Assembly (NCBI GenBank): GCA_023269695.1
Contig: JAHFPS010000001.1
Coordinates: 1 to 44,365 of the forward strand
Origin: Rickettsia sp.
Lineage (GTDB): Bacteria; Pseudomonadota; Alphaproteobacteria; Rickettsiales; Rickettsiaceae
Reading direction: 5' to 3'
DNA: 44,365 bases
Both the position numbers and the translations under genes were made by a program. The notes under the pieces were generated by a model. It was given only the letters and a program-made list of their open reading frames with translations. It ran no database searches and was not told the DNA's origin. This document shows positions 1-8,806 of the stretch, one piece after another (positions within the stretch are counted from its first letter, which is position 1; every line of letters begins with the position of its first letter).

Positions 1-113
1 ATAGAATGTCAGATGCTATCTTAACATATGAAGCAAGTCCTCAAATTGTTAAGTCTATCACTAGTTGGAATTGGATTGTTAATCCTATTAATTCTATATT
101 GAAAGATTATTAG

Positions 114-740
114 TATTATATCAAAATAGACGAGTTATTAGCAGATGGAATTTACAAAACCCAACAATTTGTGGAAAAACCTAATCTTCAACAAGTACAA
201 AATTATCTAGAAGAAAATGGCAAATATAAGAACGGCAAATATTTTTGGAATTCAGGAATTTTTATTTTTAATATAGATTTTATTCTAGAACAGGCTAAAT
301 TATGGCAAAATGAACTATTTAAATATGCATATGATGCATATTATTTTGCAACTAAAGATCGTAATAATATAACTCTGGCTTTAGAACCATATTTACATAT
401 TACGCCAATTTCTTTAGACTATGCTATAATCGAAAATATTAGTCAAATGATTATGATAGAAGCCAATTTTAGTTGGAATGATATTGGCAGCTGGCATTCT
501 TTATGGCAAATGCAAAAGAAAGATATAACCAATAATTACTGTGAAGGTGATGTGATAAATATTGATAGTACCAATTCATATATTAGCTCTAATAATAAAC
601 TTACTGCTGTAATAGGAATTGATAATATAATAATTATTAATACTAAAGATGCGTTACTGATCGCAAATAAGTCAGAAATCGGAAAAATAAAGCAGTTGGT
701 GATAGAAATGACCGAAATTGGACGAAAAGAAATATTATGA
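114..740 (+). pseudogene. mannose-1-phosphate guanylyltransferase, 5'-truncated
   Basis: The reading frame is open from just after a TAG at 111-113 and encodes the C-terminal part of a GDP-mannose pyrophosphorylase-type nucleotidyltransferase. Visible family motifs are FVEKPN (about codon 20 of the open frame), FWNSGIFIF, and near the end LDYAIIE and WNDIGSW. The N-terminal half, with the glycine-rich nucleotide-binding signature and the acidic metal site, is absent: bases 1-113 are open in the same frame but read as an unrelated peptide. A GTG at 171 could start a 189-codon product, but it would begin inside the sugar-binding half. No phosphomannose isomerase domain follows. The stop overlaps the start of the next gene (ATGA), so it once headed an operon with it. 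I read it as a decayed gene; an active enzyme is very unlikely. Product family is confident, functional status is inference. Confidence 0.7.
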
Positions 741-2248
741 ACTTGCGTGAGAATATAAAAAATTATATCAGTAATTTTCAAGAAGAAAATGAATATAAAG
801 AAAGGATGTTAGACTTTTTAGATAATTGTGATAATCCGTTTAGTAGAGAGACAAAAGAAGGGCATTTTACTAGTTCAGGATTTTTGCTTAATTCTAATAA
901 AACAAAATTCTTATTGATGCATCATCGTAAGTTAGATAAATGGTTGCAGCCAGGGGGGCATTGTGATGGTAATAATGACCTTTTAGCTGTAGCGATTAAA
1001 GAGGCTCAGGAAGAATCTGGAATTTTAGATATTGAGCCAATTTCTAAACAAATTTACGATATAGATGTTCATTTTATTGCTGGTAATGCTAAAGAGCAGG
1101 AACATTATCATTATGATGTGAGATTTTTGCTAAAAACCGTTTGCAACGACTTTTTTGTAAAAAATGCCGAATCACATGATTTAAGATGGATAGATTTTGC
1201 TTGTAATCACCAAGAACTTATGCTGGATGGTTCAGTAAAAAGGATGATAGAGAAGTATATACAAATCTGGTCATGTACATACGGCAAAGGCAAAAACCTT
1301 CCTGACCAAAGGCTAAGTGGGGTAAATAAAATGGATCAAGCACAAATAGTAGATAATAAGAAATTAATTATAGACAGCACATTGGTGAGTAGATTACTCA
1401 CCAGTCAATTTCCACAGTGGAAAGATTTGCCTGTGCAACCAGTCGTGGTTGGGGGGTGGGATAACCGAACATTTCACTTAGGTAAGAAGATGCTTGTACG
1501 TATGCCGAGCGCAGCAAAGTATGCAATGAAGGTGGAAAAGGAACAAAAATGGTTGCCTAAATTGGCACCTTTGCTGCCCTTTTCAATTCCAGAGCCTTTG
1601 GCAATGGGAGAACCGGGTGAGGGGTATCCATGGCGATGGTCAATTTACAACTGGATTGAGGGAGACACTGCTGCGTCTGCACATATAGCTGATCAGTGTG
1701 ACTTCGCAACTAATCTAGCACAGTTTCTTATCGCTCTACAACGCATCGATACGACGAATGGACCTTTGCCCGGATTACATAATTTTTATCGTGGGGGAAC
1801 GCTAAAGACCTACGATATTGAGATACGGCAAGCAATTGATATTCTGAAGGACAAAATCGATACTGGTGTTGCTCTTGAGCTTTGGGAGGCGGCACTTGCA
1901 ACTACCTGGCAGGGTTTGCCGGTGTGGGTTCACGGTGACATCAGTGTCGGTAACCTGTTAGTGCAGGAAGGAAAGTTGAGTGCTGTCATTGACTTTGGAG
2001 GGTTGGGAATTGGTGATCCCGCTTGTGATCTAGCAATCGCTTGGAATATGTTTGGGAAAAAAAGCAGGGAAGTCTTTCGTACACTACTTTCGTTGGATGC
2101 CGATACATGGAATCGCGGTCGTGCCTGGAGCTTGTGGAAAGCCTTGATAATCGTTGCTGATTTTGAAGGAACAAACGCTGTTGAAGTTCCACAATCTTGG
2201 CGTATTATTAATGAAATCCTTACAGATTACAAGAATAAGTTAAGTTAA
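737..2248 (+). CDS. Nudix hydrolase fused to aminoglycoside phosphotransferase-type kinase
   Basis: A 503-residue two-domain protein. Residues about 40-160 are a Nudix hydrolase of the type with WLQPGGHCDG; the Nudix box runs about residues 74-97 and ends KEAQEESGI, keeping the metal-binding glutamates although the first Glu of the consensus is Asn and the Arg is Lys. Residues about 199-500 are a complete APH-family small-molecule kinase: catalytic loop HGDISVGN near residue 399 and metal motif DFGG near 419, followed by DPACDLA. The second domain begins at an in-frame Met (base 1331) that matches the usual start of free-standing members, so the gene looks like two genes joined by read-through. 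The kinase half is visibly richer in G+C than its surroundings, suggesting recent acquisition. Substrates cannot be told; antibiotic resistance should not be assumed. The start overlaps the upstream stop, the stop overlaps the next start. Confidence 0.88.
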   Translation: MNLRENIKNYISNFQEENEYKERMLDFLDNCDNPFSRETKEGHFTSSGFLLNSNKTKFLLMHHRKLDKWLQPGGHCDGNNDLLAVAIKEAQEESGILDIEPISKQIYDIDVHFIAGNAKEQEHYHYDVRFLLKTVCNDFFVKNAESHDLRWIDFACNHQELMLDGSVKRMIEKYIQIWSCTYGKGKNLPDQRLSGVNKMDQAQIVDNKKLIIDSTLVSRLLTSQFPQWKDLPVQPVVVGGWDNRTFHLGKKMLVRMPSAAKYAMKVEKEQKWLPKLAPLLPFSIPEPLAMGEPGEGYPWRWSIYNWIEGDTAASAHIADQCDFATNLAQFLIALQRIDTTNGPLPGLHNFYRGGTLKTYDIEIRQAIDILKDKIDTGVALELWEAALATTWQGLPVWVHGDISVGNLLVQEGKLSAVIDFGGLGIGDPACDLAIAWNMFGKKSREVFRTLLSLDADTWNRGRAWSLWKALIIVADFEGTNAVEVPQSWRIINEILTDYKNKLS

Positions 2249-2568
2249 TGGCAACAAAAAAGTTTTATAGAAATAAAGAAGATTTTATTTGTGAGATGTG
2301 TGGTGAATTCATCCAAGGCAATGGTTATACTAATCATTGCCCAATATGTTTCTACAGTAAGCATGTAGATGTTAATCCTGGGGATAGGGCGTCTGGATGT
2401 AATGGACTAATGCAGCCAATTTCCTATAAGACAGATGGTAAAAAAGGTTTGGTTTTAACCCATAAATGTCTTAAATGTCGAGAATATAAAAATAATAAAC
2501 TTGCTGATACAGATAATGTAGAAAATTTGCTAAATATTTTTAGTCAGAAGTTATTCTTGCAAAATTGA
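2248..2568 (+). CDS. RNHCP domain protein
   Basis: A 106-residue protein matching the RNHCP domain family: two zinc-knuckle-like pairs (CEMC near residue 16, CPIC near 31), the signature NGYTNHCP, then SKHVDVNPGDRA, CNGLM and a final CLKC. The family is small, soluble and of unknown biochemical function; the cysteine pairs imply metal binding. Its ATG shares an A with the TAA of the Nudix-kinase gene, so it is translationally coupled to it, and the two probably form one transcript. There is no gene for 73 bases downstream, where nuoG begins. Family assignment is firm from the motifs; role is unknown. Confidence 0.88.
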   Translation: MATKKFYRNKEDFICEMCGEFIQGNGYTNHCPICFYSKHVDVNPGDRASGCNGLMQPISYKTDGKKGLVLTHKCLKCREYKNNKLADTDNVENLLNIFSQKLFLQN

Positions 2569-2600
2569 AAAATTTAGATTAGTGACTAGTATATAATATG

Positions 2601-2607
2601 GTATAAT
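2601..2607 (+). promoter_or_regulatory. possible -10 box for the nuo operon
   Basis: A TATAAT hexamer lies at 2602-2607, 35 bases before the nuoG start, in the only gap between the RNHCP gene and nuoG. No convincing -35 hexamer is seen at the right distance, and TATAAT-like strings are frequent in DNA this AT-rich. Confidence 0.3.
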
Positions 2608-2641
2608 TTCGACGTAATATAAAACTATAATATGAACATCA

Positions 2642-4690
2642 ATGATACAACTTACTATAGACGGTATTGAAGTAGAAGTAGAGGAAGGTACAACCGTATT
2701 TCGTGCCTGCAGCAAGCTTGGTATAGAAATCCCACATTTCTGCTTTCATGAACGTTTGAAGATTGCCGGTAATTGCCGTATGTGCTTGGTGGAAATGGAA
2801 AAATCTCCAAAACCTATTGCTTCTTGTGCTACGCTTGTTGCCCCAGCCATGGTGATCCACACTAATACTATAGGCGTTAAAAAGGCCCGTGAGGGGGTAA
2901 TGGAATTTTTATTGATCAATCATCCCCTAGATTGCCCTATTTGTGACCAGGGAGGTGAGTGCGATCTACAGGATCAAGCTTTTAAATATGGTGGAGTACG
3001 TTCTAGATTTTTGGAGAATAAAAGGACGGTCAAAGATAAATATATGGGACCTTTGATTAAAACCCAAATGACTAGATGTATACAATGTACAAGATGTATA
3101 AGGTTTGCCACTGATATTGCTGGAATTGAGGAAATAGGAACTCTTTACAGAGGAGAACATATGGAAGTTACCTCTTATCTTGAGCGTAGTCTTGAATCAG
3201 AGTTATCAGGCAATATTATAGATGTTTGTCCTGTTGGTGCGTTAAATTCAAAGCCTTATTCTTTTAAAGCTCGTAGTTGGGAACTAAAGAAAACTGAATC
3301 AATAGATATATTGGATGCCCAAGGTTGTAATATAAGAGTCGATAGTAGGGGATCTGAAGTAATGAGGATATTACCAAGGGTCAATGATGATATTAATGAT
3401 GAGTGGATATCAGATAAAGCCCGATTTGCTTATGATGGTTTGAAATATCAAAGGTTAGATTCTCCGTATATAAGGCACAAAGGTAAATTAGTTGAAGCTT
3501 CCTGGAGTGATGCTATTGCACTAGTAGCACAAAAATTACAGTCGCTTGCCGGTGAGCAAATGGCGGCAATAGCTGGGACACTCGCCTGCACCGAATCAAT
3601 GTTTTTATTAAAAACAATGTTACAGAAACTAGGATGTAATAATTTTGATAGTAATCAATTTAATTATAAAATAGACATATCTAGCAGGGGAAACTATCTA
3701 TTTAACACAACAATTTCTGGACTCAAAAAAGCTGACCTAGCTTTGCTAATTGGTGCAAATATTAGACAAATAGCACCGGTTCTTAATTCTCGTATCGGTG
3801 TATTGCAAAGAGAAGGAAAGCTGAAAGTAGCTCGAATTGGTAATGTTAGTAACCAAACTTACTATATCAATGAATTAGGGGCTAGTCCTGAGATAATTAA
3901 GACAATAATATCAGGAGAACATCAATTTTCTAAGGAGTTGGCGGCTGCAAAAAATCCGGTTATAATTATTGGCGATGGGGTATATTCTCGGGATGATGGT
4001 TATGCTATTTTGGCACTTATTCATCAGATGGTAGATAAATATAAGATAGTTAGAGACGATTGGAATGGTTTTAATATATTGCATAATCATGCATCAATGG
4101 TCGGTAGTTTAGATATAGGTTTTAGCCCTAAAAATGGTGGTAAGGGGGTTCATAAAATTTTACAAAAGGCAGAAATAGGTGATATCAAGTTTATCTATTT
4201 ACTAGGTAGTGATGAAATTGATATGAGTAAAATAAAATCATCTTTTGTCGTATATCAAGGGCATCACGGTGATAATGGAGCAAATGCAGCAGATGTCATT
4301 TTTCCTGCTAGTAGCTATACGGAGAAAGATGCTATTTACGTAAATTTTGAAGGAAGACCACAATATTGCAGGGCAGCAACTAGTCCAGTAGGACAAGCAA
4401 AAGAAGATTGTGTTATTATAAATAACCTAGCCGATGGTTTAGGGCTAAATCTTGGTATGAATAATTTAGTTGAAATAAGAAATAAGTTGGCGGCAGAATT
4501 CCCAGTATTTGCCAATATTTCTGAGATAATGAACGGTGATTTTATAAAATTTACCTCTACAGATAAATTACTTAACGATGATATAATGACTAAACCGATA
4601 AATTATTACATGACAGATTCAATTAGTAGGGCATCTATTACTATGGCAAAGTGCTTGGAATCAAAGCAAGAAAGGGAAAAAGTTGCATGA
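2642..4690 (+). CDS. nuoG: NADH-quinone oxidoreductase subunit G
   Basis: A 682-residue subunit of the peripheral arm of respiratory complex I, carrying iron-sulfur clusters that pass electrons from NADH toward quinone. The N-terminus is a [2Fe-2S] ferredoxin domain ([15 protein letters not shown], about residues 34-48), followed by the His/Cys region [16 protein letters not shown] (about 98-113) and a [4Fe-4S] motif CIQCTRC with a distal CPVG (about 145-200). The C-terminal two thirds is the molybdopterin-oxidoreductase-like domain, typical in length for rickettsial NuoG. The stop overlaps the nuoH start (ATGA). nuoA-F are not in the window. Very sure. Confidence 0.97.
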   Translation: MIQLTIDGIEVEVEEGTTVFRACSKLGIEIPHFCFHERLKIAGNCRMCLVEMEKSPKPIASCATLVAPAMVIHTNTIGVKKAREGVMEFLLINHPLDCPICDQGGECDLQDQAFKYGGVRSRFLENKRTVKDKYMGPLIKTQMTRCIQCTRCIRFATDIAGIEEIGTLYRGEHMEVTSYLERSLESELSGNIIDVCPVGALNSKPYSFKARSWELKKTESIDILDAQGCNIRVDSRGSEVMRILPRVNDDINDEWISDKARFAYDGLKYQRLDSPYIRHKGKLVEASWSDAIALVAQKLQSLAGEQMAAIAGTLACTESMFLLKTMLQKLGCNNFDSNQFNYKIDISSRGNYLFNTTISGLKKADLALLIGANIRQIAPVLNSRIGVLQREGKLKVARIGNVSNQTYYINELGASPEIIKTIISGEHQFSKELAAAKNPVIIIGDGVYSRDDGYAILALIHQMVDKYKIVRDDWNGFNILHNHASMVGSLDIGFSPKNGGKGVHKILQKAEIGDIKFIYLLGSDEIDMSKIKSSFVVYQGHHGDNGANAADVIFPASSYTEKDAIYVNFEGRPQYCRAATSPVGQAKEDCVIINNLADGLGLNLGMNNLVEIRNKLAAEFPVFANISEIMNGDFIKFTSTDKLLNDDIMTKPINYYMTDSISRASITMAKCLESKQEREKVA

Positions 4691-5709
4691 TATCGTTATT
4701 TCAACAATATCTATTACCATTAATTATTGTGGCATTGAAAGTCCTATCTATCACTATTCCTCTTTTACTGTGTGTAGCCTATCTTACTTATGCTGAACGA
4801 AGAGTAATAGGTCTAATGCAACTGAGAAAAGGTCCAAACGTAGTTGGATATTTTGGCTTGTTGCAACCAATTGCTGATGCAGTTAAACTATTATTTAAAG
4901 AAACAATTATACCAAATCAAGCTGATAAAATATTATTTACCTTAGCACCTATGGTTACCTTTGTGCTTAGTTTAATTGGTTGGGCAGTGATACCTTTTGA
5001 TAAAAAGCTAGTATTAGCTGACATCAATGTTGGGGTTTTATATATTATGGCAATCTCCTCGTTGGGGGTTTATGGTATAATCATAGCTGGTTGGGCAAGT
5101 AATTCGAAATATGCTTTTCTTGGGGCTGTTCGTTCGTCGGCTCAGATGATTTCATATGAAGTATCTATAGGGTTGGTGATTGTTACTGTACTTTTAACAA
5201 CGGGGACTCTTAATCTTTCAGAAATCATAGAAAGACAACAATTATTGCCGTGGTGGGTTGACTTGATGCTGTTACCTATGGCAGTAATATTCTTCATATC
5301 AGTACTTGTAGAAACTAATAGATTACCTTTTGATTTATCAGAAGCTGAGTCTGAGCTAGTTGCTGGTTATAATGTTGAATATTCTTCTATGGGTTTTGCC
5401 TTATTTTTTCTTGGCGAATATGCTAATATGATTTTAGCCAGCGGTATGACCACAACATTTTTCTTAGGTGGCTATTTGCCACCTTTTGGTATTAAGTTTT
5501 TGAATTTCGTGCCGGGTTTTATTTGGTTTATAGTAAAAGTTGGGTTTTTATTATTTTGTTTCTTATGGATAAGAGCGACATTACCTAGATATCGTTACGA
5601 CCAGCTAATGCGTTTAGGCTGGAAAGTATTTTTACCTTTTACTTTATTTTGGGTGGTGTTAATATCAAGTGTTCTAATGTTTACTGGTAATTTACCAAAC
5701 TACCTATAG
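4687..5709 (+). CDS. nuoH: NADH-quinone oxidoreductase subunit H
   Basis: A 340-residue, multi-spanning membrane subunit (about eight helices) at the quinone-binding junction of complex I. Family signatures present are [17 protein letters not shown] near residue 32 and [21 protein letters not shown] near 205. I chose the ATG at 4687, overlapping the nuoG stop, over an upstream in-frame GTG at 4651 that would add 12 residues from inside nuoG. The TAG stop (5707-5709) lies inside the outer end of a dispersed repeat, so the last residues sit exactly at the repeat boundary. The next nuo gene, nuoI, is 1.35 kb away because of inserted DNA. Confidence 0.97.
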   Translation: MISLFQQYLLPLIIVALKVLSITIPLLLCVAYLTYAERRVIGLMQLRKGPNVVGYFGLLQPIADAVKLLFKETIIPNQADKILFTLAPMVTFVLSLIGWAVIPFDKKLVLADINVGVLYIMAISSLGVYGIIIAGWASNSKYAFLGAVRSSAQMISYEVSIGLVIVTVLLTTGTLNLSEIIERQQLLPWWVDLMLLPMAVIFFISVLVETNRLPFDLSEAESELVAGYNVEYSSMGFALFFLGEYANMILASGMTTTFFLGGYLPPFGIKFLNFVPGFIWFIVKVGFLLFCFLWIRATLPRYRYDQLMRLGWKVFLPFTLFWVVLISSVLMFTGNLPNYL

Positions 5710-5879
5710 CTAACCCGGGAAGGTTTTAGATAGCTTCCGTCTATTAGCGAGGAAAAAAGACCGTAGTAGAGGTCGACGAAGCAATCCTAAAAGTGATTAG
5801 AAATGGATTGCCACGACCACTACGTGGTCTTGCAATGACAAAAGTCTATTATGGCTAAATATTAATCGGGTTAGCTATA
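5705..5879. repeat. composite palindromic repeat (family A) after nuoH
   Basis: A full element: outer end TATAGCTAACCCG at 5705, an arm with GTCGACGAAGCAATCC, an inverted arm GGATTGCCACGACC ending in TGCAATGAC, and the inverted outer end CGGGTTAGCTATA finishing at 5879. The left outer end contains the nuoH stop codon. The same family recurs throughout the window. Confidence 0.85.
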
Positions 5880-5918
5880 AAATAAGGAAAATAAACATAT
5901 ATATAGTTAGTTAGATTT

Positions 5919-6860
5919 ATGTCAAATATCAGTCCTAGAGTCGATATCGCCTTCAAAAAAATCTTCGGTGTTGAAGAGAATAAGGATTTGCTTATTTCCC
6001 TAATCAATTCGATTGTGTCTAAGGAAGATCAAGTAACAGAAGTAAAACTTCTTAATCCATATAATCCAAAAAATTTCAAGAGCGATAAATTGTCAATTTT
6101 AGATATTAAAGCACAAGGAGAGGATGGCAAAAGATTTAATATTGAAATCCAAATTACTGACGAAGCTGATTATGATAAGAGAGCTCTTTATTATTGGGCT
6201 AAATTATATACTGAGCAATTAAAGACTGCTGAGGACTATGCTACTTTATCGAAAGCTATTGGCATTCATATATTAAACTTTACGTCTATTTTACATGAAG
6301 ATAAATATCATAATGTGTTTCATATAGTAGAAAAAGATAGCGGTTTGTTATATTTCAAGGATTTAGAGTTGCATACTATTGAGCTAAATAAGTTTACTAA
6401 TAATCCAAAAGAACAGCTGGCTGACATAGTAAAGAAGGTAAAGAATTCTCTTGATATGTGGAGTACGTTTTTAACTAGAAACGATTTACTGAACAAAGAT
6501 GCTCTACCAGCAGAGTTGAATGATGTTAGCTTAAAAAAAGCCCTAACAGTTTTGGATGTGATGAATTTTACTGAGGAAGAAAGGGCAGCCTATGAAGATC
6601 ATCTGAAGTGGCTGCGTATTGAAGCTAACACTCTCAAAAAATTTGGGGATAAAGCTCGAGAGGAAGGCAGAGAGGAAGGTAGAGAGGAAGGCAGAGAGGA
6701 AGGTATCCAAATTGGAGAAGCTAGAGGAGAAGCTAAATTAATAAAAATGATGATAGAAAATGGTAGCTCTATTGAGGAAGTAGCTAAAATTACTAGCTTA
6801 TCTATTACTAGAATTAATCAATTATTGGAAATTAAAAATGATCCTGGATATCTTTCGTAG
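5919..6860 (+). CDS. Rpn/PD-(D/E)XK nuclease family putative transposase
   Basis: A 313-residue member of the Rpn/PDDEXK_2 family (recombination-promoting nuclease, often labelled putative transposase). The N-terminus SPRVDIAFKKIFG is diagnostic; the nuclease core shows D62 and E76-I-Q78 in FNIEIQI, giving the D...ExQ variant of the PD-(D/E)XK centre. Residues about 247-262 are a run of EEGR tetrapeptides, a common hallmark before the C-terminal helix GEARGEAKLI, and a short HTH-like tail follows (IEEVAKITSLSITRINQLL). The gene sits between nuoH and nuoI, flanked on the left by a family-A repeat and on the right by a long hairpin element, so the segment is inserted DNA. Family is clear; mobility or activity is inference. 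Confidence 0.9.
   Translation: MSNISPRVDIAFKKIFGVEENKDLLISLINSIVSKEDQVTEVKLLNPYNPKNFKSDKLSILDIKAQGEDGKRFNIEIQITDEADYDKRALYYWAKLYTEQLKTAEDYATLSKAIGIHILNFTSILHEDKYHNVFHIVEKDSGLLYFKDLELHTIELNKFTNNPKEQLADIVKKVKNSLDMWSTFLTRNDLLNKDALPAELNDVSLKKALTVLDVMNFTEEERAAYEDHLKWLRIEANTLKKFGDKAREEGREEGREEGREEGIQIGEARGEAKLIKMMIENGSSIEEVAKITSLSITRINQLLEIKNDPGYLS
6660..6704 (+). repeat. 12-bp tandem repeat inside the Rpn gene
   Basis: Three full units and one partial unit of GAGGAAGGYAGA, alternating C and T at the variable base, encode the EEGR repeats. The array can gain or lose whole codons by slippage without a frameshift. Confidence 0.85.
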
Positions 6861-6879
6861 TTAAATAGATTAGGTTCTA

Positions 6880-7024
6880 TTGACAAAATTTAAATTGTTT
6901 ATATTTTGAGTATTTTTAAGCGAAAATTAATAAGATTTTTGCCGGAATAGTTAATACTATTTCAAAAAAATCTTATAATTTTCAGCTAAAAAGAGTCAAA
7001 ATAGAATAATTTAAATTTGTAAAA
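6880..7024. repeat. 145-bp hairpin element (MITE-like)
   Basis: The left arm 6880-6940 and the right arm 6963-7024 are imperfect inverted copies: TTGACAAAATTTAAATTG, ATTTTGAGTATTTTTAAGCG and AAAATTAATAAGATTTTT each find their complement on the other side. The loop (about 6941-6962) contains a smaller palindrome around AATAGTTAATACTATT. It lies between the Rpn gene and nuoI. Confidence 0.75.
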
Positions 7025-7060
7025 CATGCTTAGTGCTACAAATTTTTGGTGTATAATGAA

Positions 7061-7546
7061 ATGAAAATAATTAATTATCTGAAGTCTTTTTTGTTATTTG
7101 AAATAGTGTCAGGGCTTGGTCTAACTTTGAAATATTTCTTTAAGCCTAAAGTAACTATAAATTATCCCTATGAGAAGGGGAGGATAAGCCCGAGATTTAA
7201 GGGCGAGCATGCATTAAGGCGTTATGCCAATGGTGAGGAACGTTGTATTGCTTGTAAGCTTTGCGAGGCAATTTGCCCAGCTCAGGCTATTATTATTGAG
7301 GCAGAAGAAAGAGTAGATGGTAGTAGGCGTACCACTAGATATGATATTGATATGACTAAGTGCATTTATTGTGGTCTATGCCAAGAAGCATGTCCAGTTG
7401 ATGCGATAGTGGAAGGCCCCAATTTTGAATTTGCTACTATTAGCCATGAAGAATTGCTTTATGATAAAGAAAAATTATTGAAGAATGGTGATATGTGGGA
7501 GCAAGAATTAGCAATTAAGCTACATAATGATTATAAATATAGATAA
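7061..7546 (+). CDS. nuoI: NADH-quinone oxidoreductase subunit I
   Basis: A 161-residue complex I subunit with two [4Fe-4S] clusters, N6a and N6b, the last carriers before N2. Two CxxCxxCxxxCP motifs are visible: [12 protein letters not shown] and [13 protein letters not shown] chose the ATG at 7061; an in-frame TTG at 7046 adds only five residues with no family match. There is no clear Shine-Dalgarno, and the leader is formed by the edge of the inserted hairpin element, so its expression may differ from that of nuoGH. nuoJ follows after 2 bases. Confidence 0.96.
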   Translation: MKIINYLKSFLLFEIVSGLGLTLKYFFKPKVTINYPYEKGRISPRFKGEHALRRYANGEERCIACKLCEAICPAQAIIIEAEERVDGSRRTTRYDIDMTKCIYCGLCQEACPVDAIVEGPNFEFATISHEELLYDKEKLLKNGDMWEQELAIKLHNDYKYR

Positions 7547-7548
7547 TT

Positions 7549-8307
7549 ATGGAGATATTTTTTTATTTATTTGCTGGGCTAATGGTTATAAGTAGTTATT
7601 TGGTGGTCATTAGTAAAAATCCTGTTTATTCTGTGTTATGGTTGATTTTTACTTTCTGTAACGGTTCGGGGTTGATGATTTTGCTAGGAGCAGAATTTTT
7701 AGCAATGATGTTGGTTGTGATATATGTTGGAGCAGTAGCAGTATTATTTTTGTTTGTTATCATGATGTTGAATATTCGTTTTATGGATATTATTGTACAA
7801 TTCAAAAAAAACTTGTTTATTAGTATTGCTGTAGCACTCATTATGTTTGCTGATCTTGTCCTGATAATTTGCTTAGGGGCTAAAGATATAGTTTTAGATA
7901 ATAGCCAATTTGAGATAGGATCAGATATTAGACTTCCTGAAAAAGTTACTTATGGTGAGGGATTTGAAGGAGACTCGGAACGGAAAACCGCAGCGTACTT
8001 AAGTGTACGTGAGGATTTGAGTACCGAATCGACGTACAAATTACCAGCAGAAGTAGACTTTTTCAGGAAGTCTACTAATACTCATGCTATTGGACAAGTA
8101 CTATATACTGACTATATTTTACCTTTCCAAATTTCAGGTATTATTCTATTTATGGCAATGATATCTTGTATTACCTTAACTATTAGGAATCGTAGTGGAG
8201 TTAAGAGGCAGGATATTGCCAAGCAACATGCTAAAAACAAAGATAATAGCATATTAATGGTCAAACCACGTTTAAATGCAGGAGTAGGAGAAATACAATA
8301 TGATTAG
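7549..8307 (+). CDS. nuoJ: NADH-quinone oxidoreductase subunit J (with palindromic-element insertion)
   Basis: A 252-residue membrane subunit of complex I, with four helices in the N-terminal half including [18 protein letters not shown], the family's conserved third helix, and a fifth helix [16 protein letters not shown] near residue 198. It is longer than the usual about 200 residues because residues about 128-175 ([11 protein letters not shown]... to DFFRKS) are encoded by an in-frame palindromic element; without it, SDIRLPE would join [14 protein letters not shown], the normal loop. The insertion is in the loop before the last helix and would be tolerated there. The stop overlaps the nuoK start by 8 bases. 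Confidence 0.95.
   Translation: MEIFFYLFAGLMVISSYLVVISKNPVYSVLWLIFTFCNGSGLMILLGAEFLAMMLVVIYVGAVAVLFLFVIMMLNIRFMDIIVQFKKNLFISIAVALIMFADLVLIICLGAKDIVLDNSQFEIGSDIRLPEKVTYGEGFEGDSERKTAAYLSVREDLSTESTYKLPAEVDFFRKSTNTHAIGQVLYTDYILPFQISGIILFMAMISCITLTIRNRSGVKRQDIAKQHAKNKDNSILMVKPRLNAGVGEIQYD
7931..8072. repeat. Rickettsia palindromic element-like insertion in nuoJ
   Basis: Perfect 16-bp inverted ends, GACTTCCTGAAAAAGT at 7931-7946 and its complement at 8057-8072, bound a 142-bp segment that contains a further palindrome (GTACTTAAGTGTAC). It is open in the nuoJ frame and encodes about 47 extra residues. In-frame insertion in coding DNA is the hallmark of Rickettsia palindromic elements; the exact subclass was not determined. 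Confidence 0.8.
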
Positions 8308-8614
8308 TACTATTACTTTGGAGCATTATTTAATTTTGTCAGCACTGATTTTTAGTATAGGAATGGTCGGTTTGTTTATGCATCGTAAGAATGTCATAAC
8401 AATCCTGATGTCAATTGAATTGATGCTGCTCGCTGTAAACATAAATTTTGTAGCATTCTCTACTTATGCACATGAGATATCTGGTCAAATTTTTAGTATA
8501 ATAATCTTAACAATAGCAGCTGCTGAGACTGCAATAGGTCTTGCCATATTATTAGTTTATTTTAGAAATAAGGGTTCGATAGAACTGGGTGAGATGAATC
8601 AGATGAAGGGTTAA
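8300..8614 (+). CDS. nuoK: NADH-quinone oxidoreductase subunit K
   Basis: A 104-residue three-helix proton-pumping membrane subunit of complex I (MrpC-like). The conserved glutamates are visible in [14 protein letters not shown] (about residue 36) and in [13 protein letters not shown] (about residue 72). It starts 8 bases before the nuoJ stop and is translationally coupled. A 190-base gap holding a dispersed repeat separates it from nuoL, where the genes usually lie close together. Confidence 0.96.
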   Translation: MISTITLEHYLILSALIFSIGMVGLFMHRKNVITILMSIELMLLAVNINFVAFSTYAHEISGQIFSIIILTIAAAETAIGLAILLVYFRNKGSIELGEMNQMKG

Positions 8615-8667
8615 TTGACGATGGCAACTCCGAAAATTAATTATCACGAAGTCGAGCGTCTAGACAA

Positions 8668-8765
8668 CGTCATTGCGAGGAGCTACTTCAGTAGCGACAA
8701 AGCAATCCAGGAAAGTGATTAAAAATGGATTGCTTCGTCGTGCTTACACACTCCTCGCAATGACG
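8668..8765. repeat. family-A palindromic repeat between nuoK and nuoL
   Basis: Arms CGTCATTGCGAGGAG (8668) and CTCCTCGCAATGACG (ending 8765) enclose GCTACTTCAGTAGC, a small hairpin, and the inner pair GACAAAGCAATCCA / TGGATTGCTTCGTCG. A degraded outer end AATCGGGTTAACTTA lies about 8777-8791. The repeat would be transcribed within the nuo mRNA. Confidence 0.85.
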
Positions 8766-8806
8766 GAGTAATAGTTAATCGGGTTAACTTAATTTTAGGA
8801 ACTGAT

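Noticed and set aside
4651-4686. Upstream GTG start for nuoH
   Set aside because: It would add residues encoded inside nuoG; the ATG overlapping the nuoG stop fits the family N-terminus.
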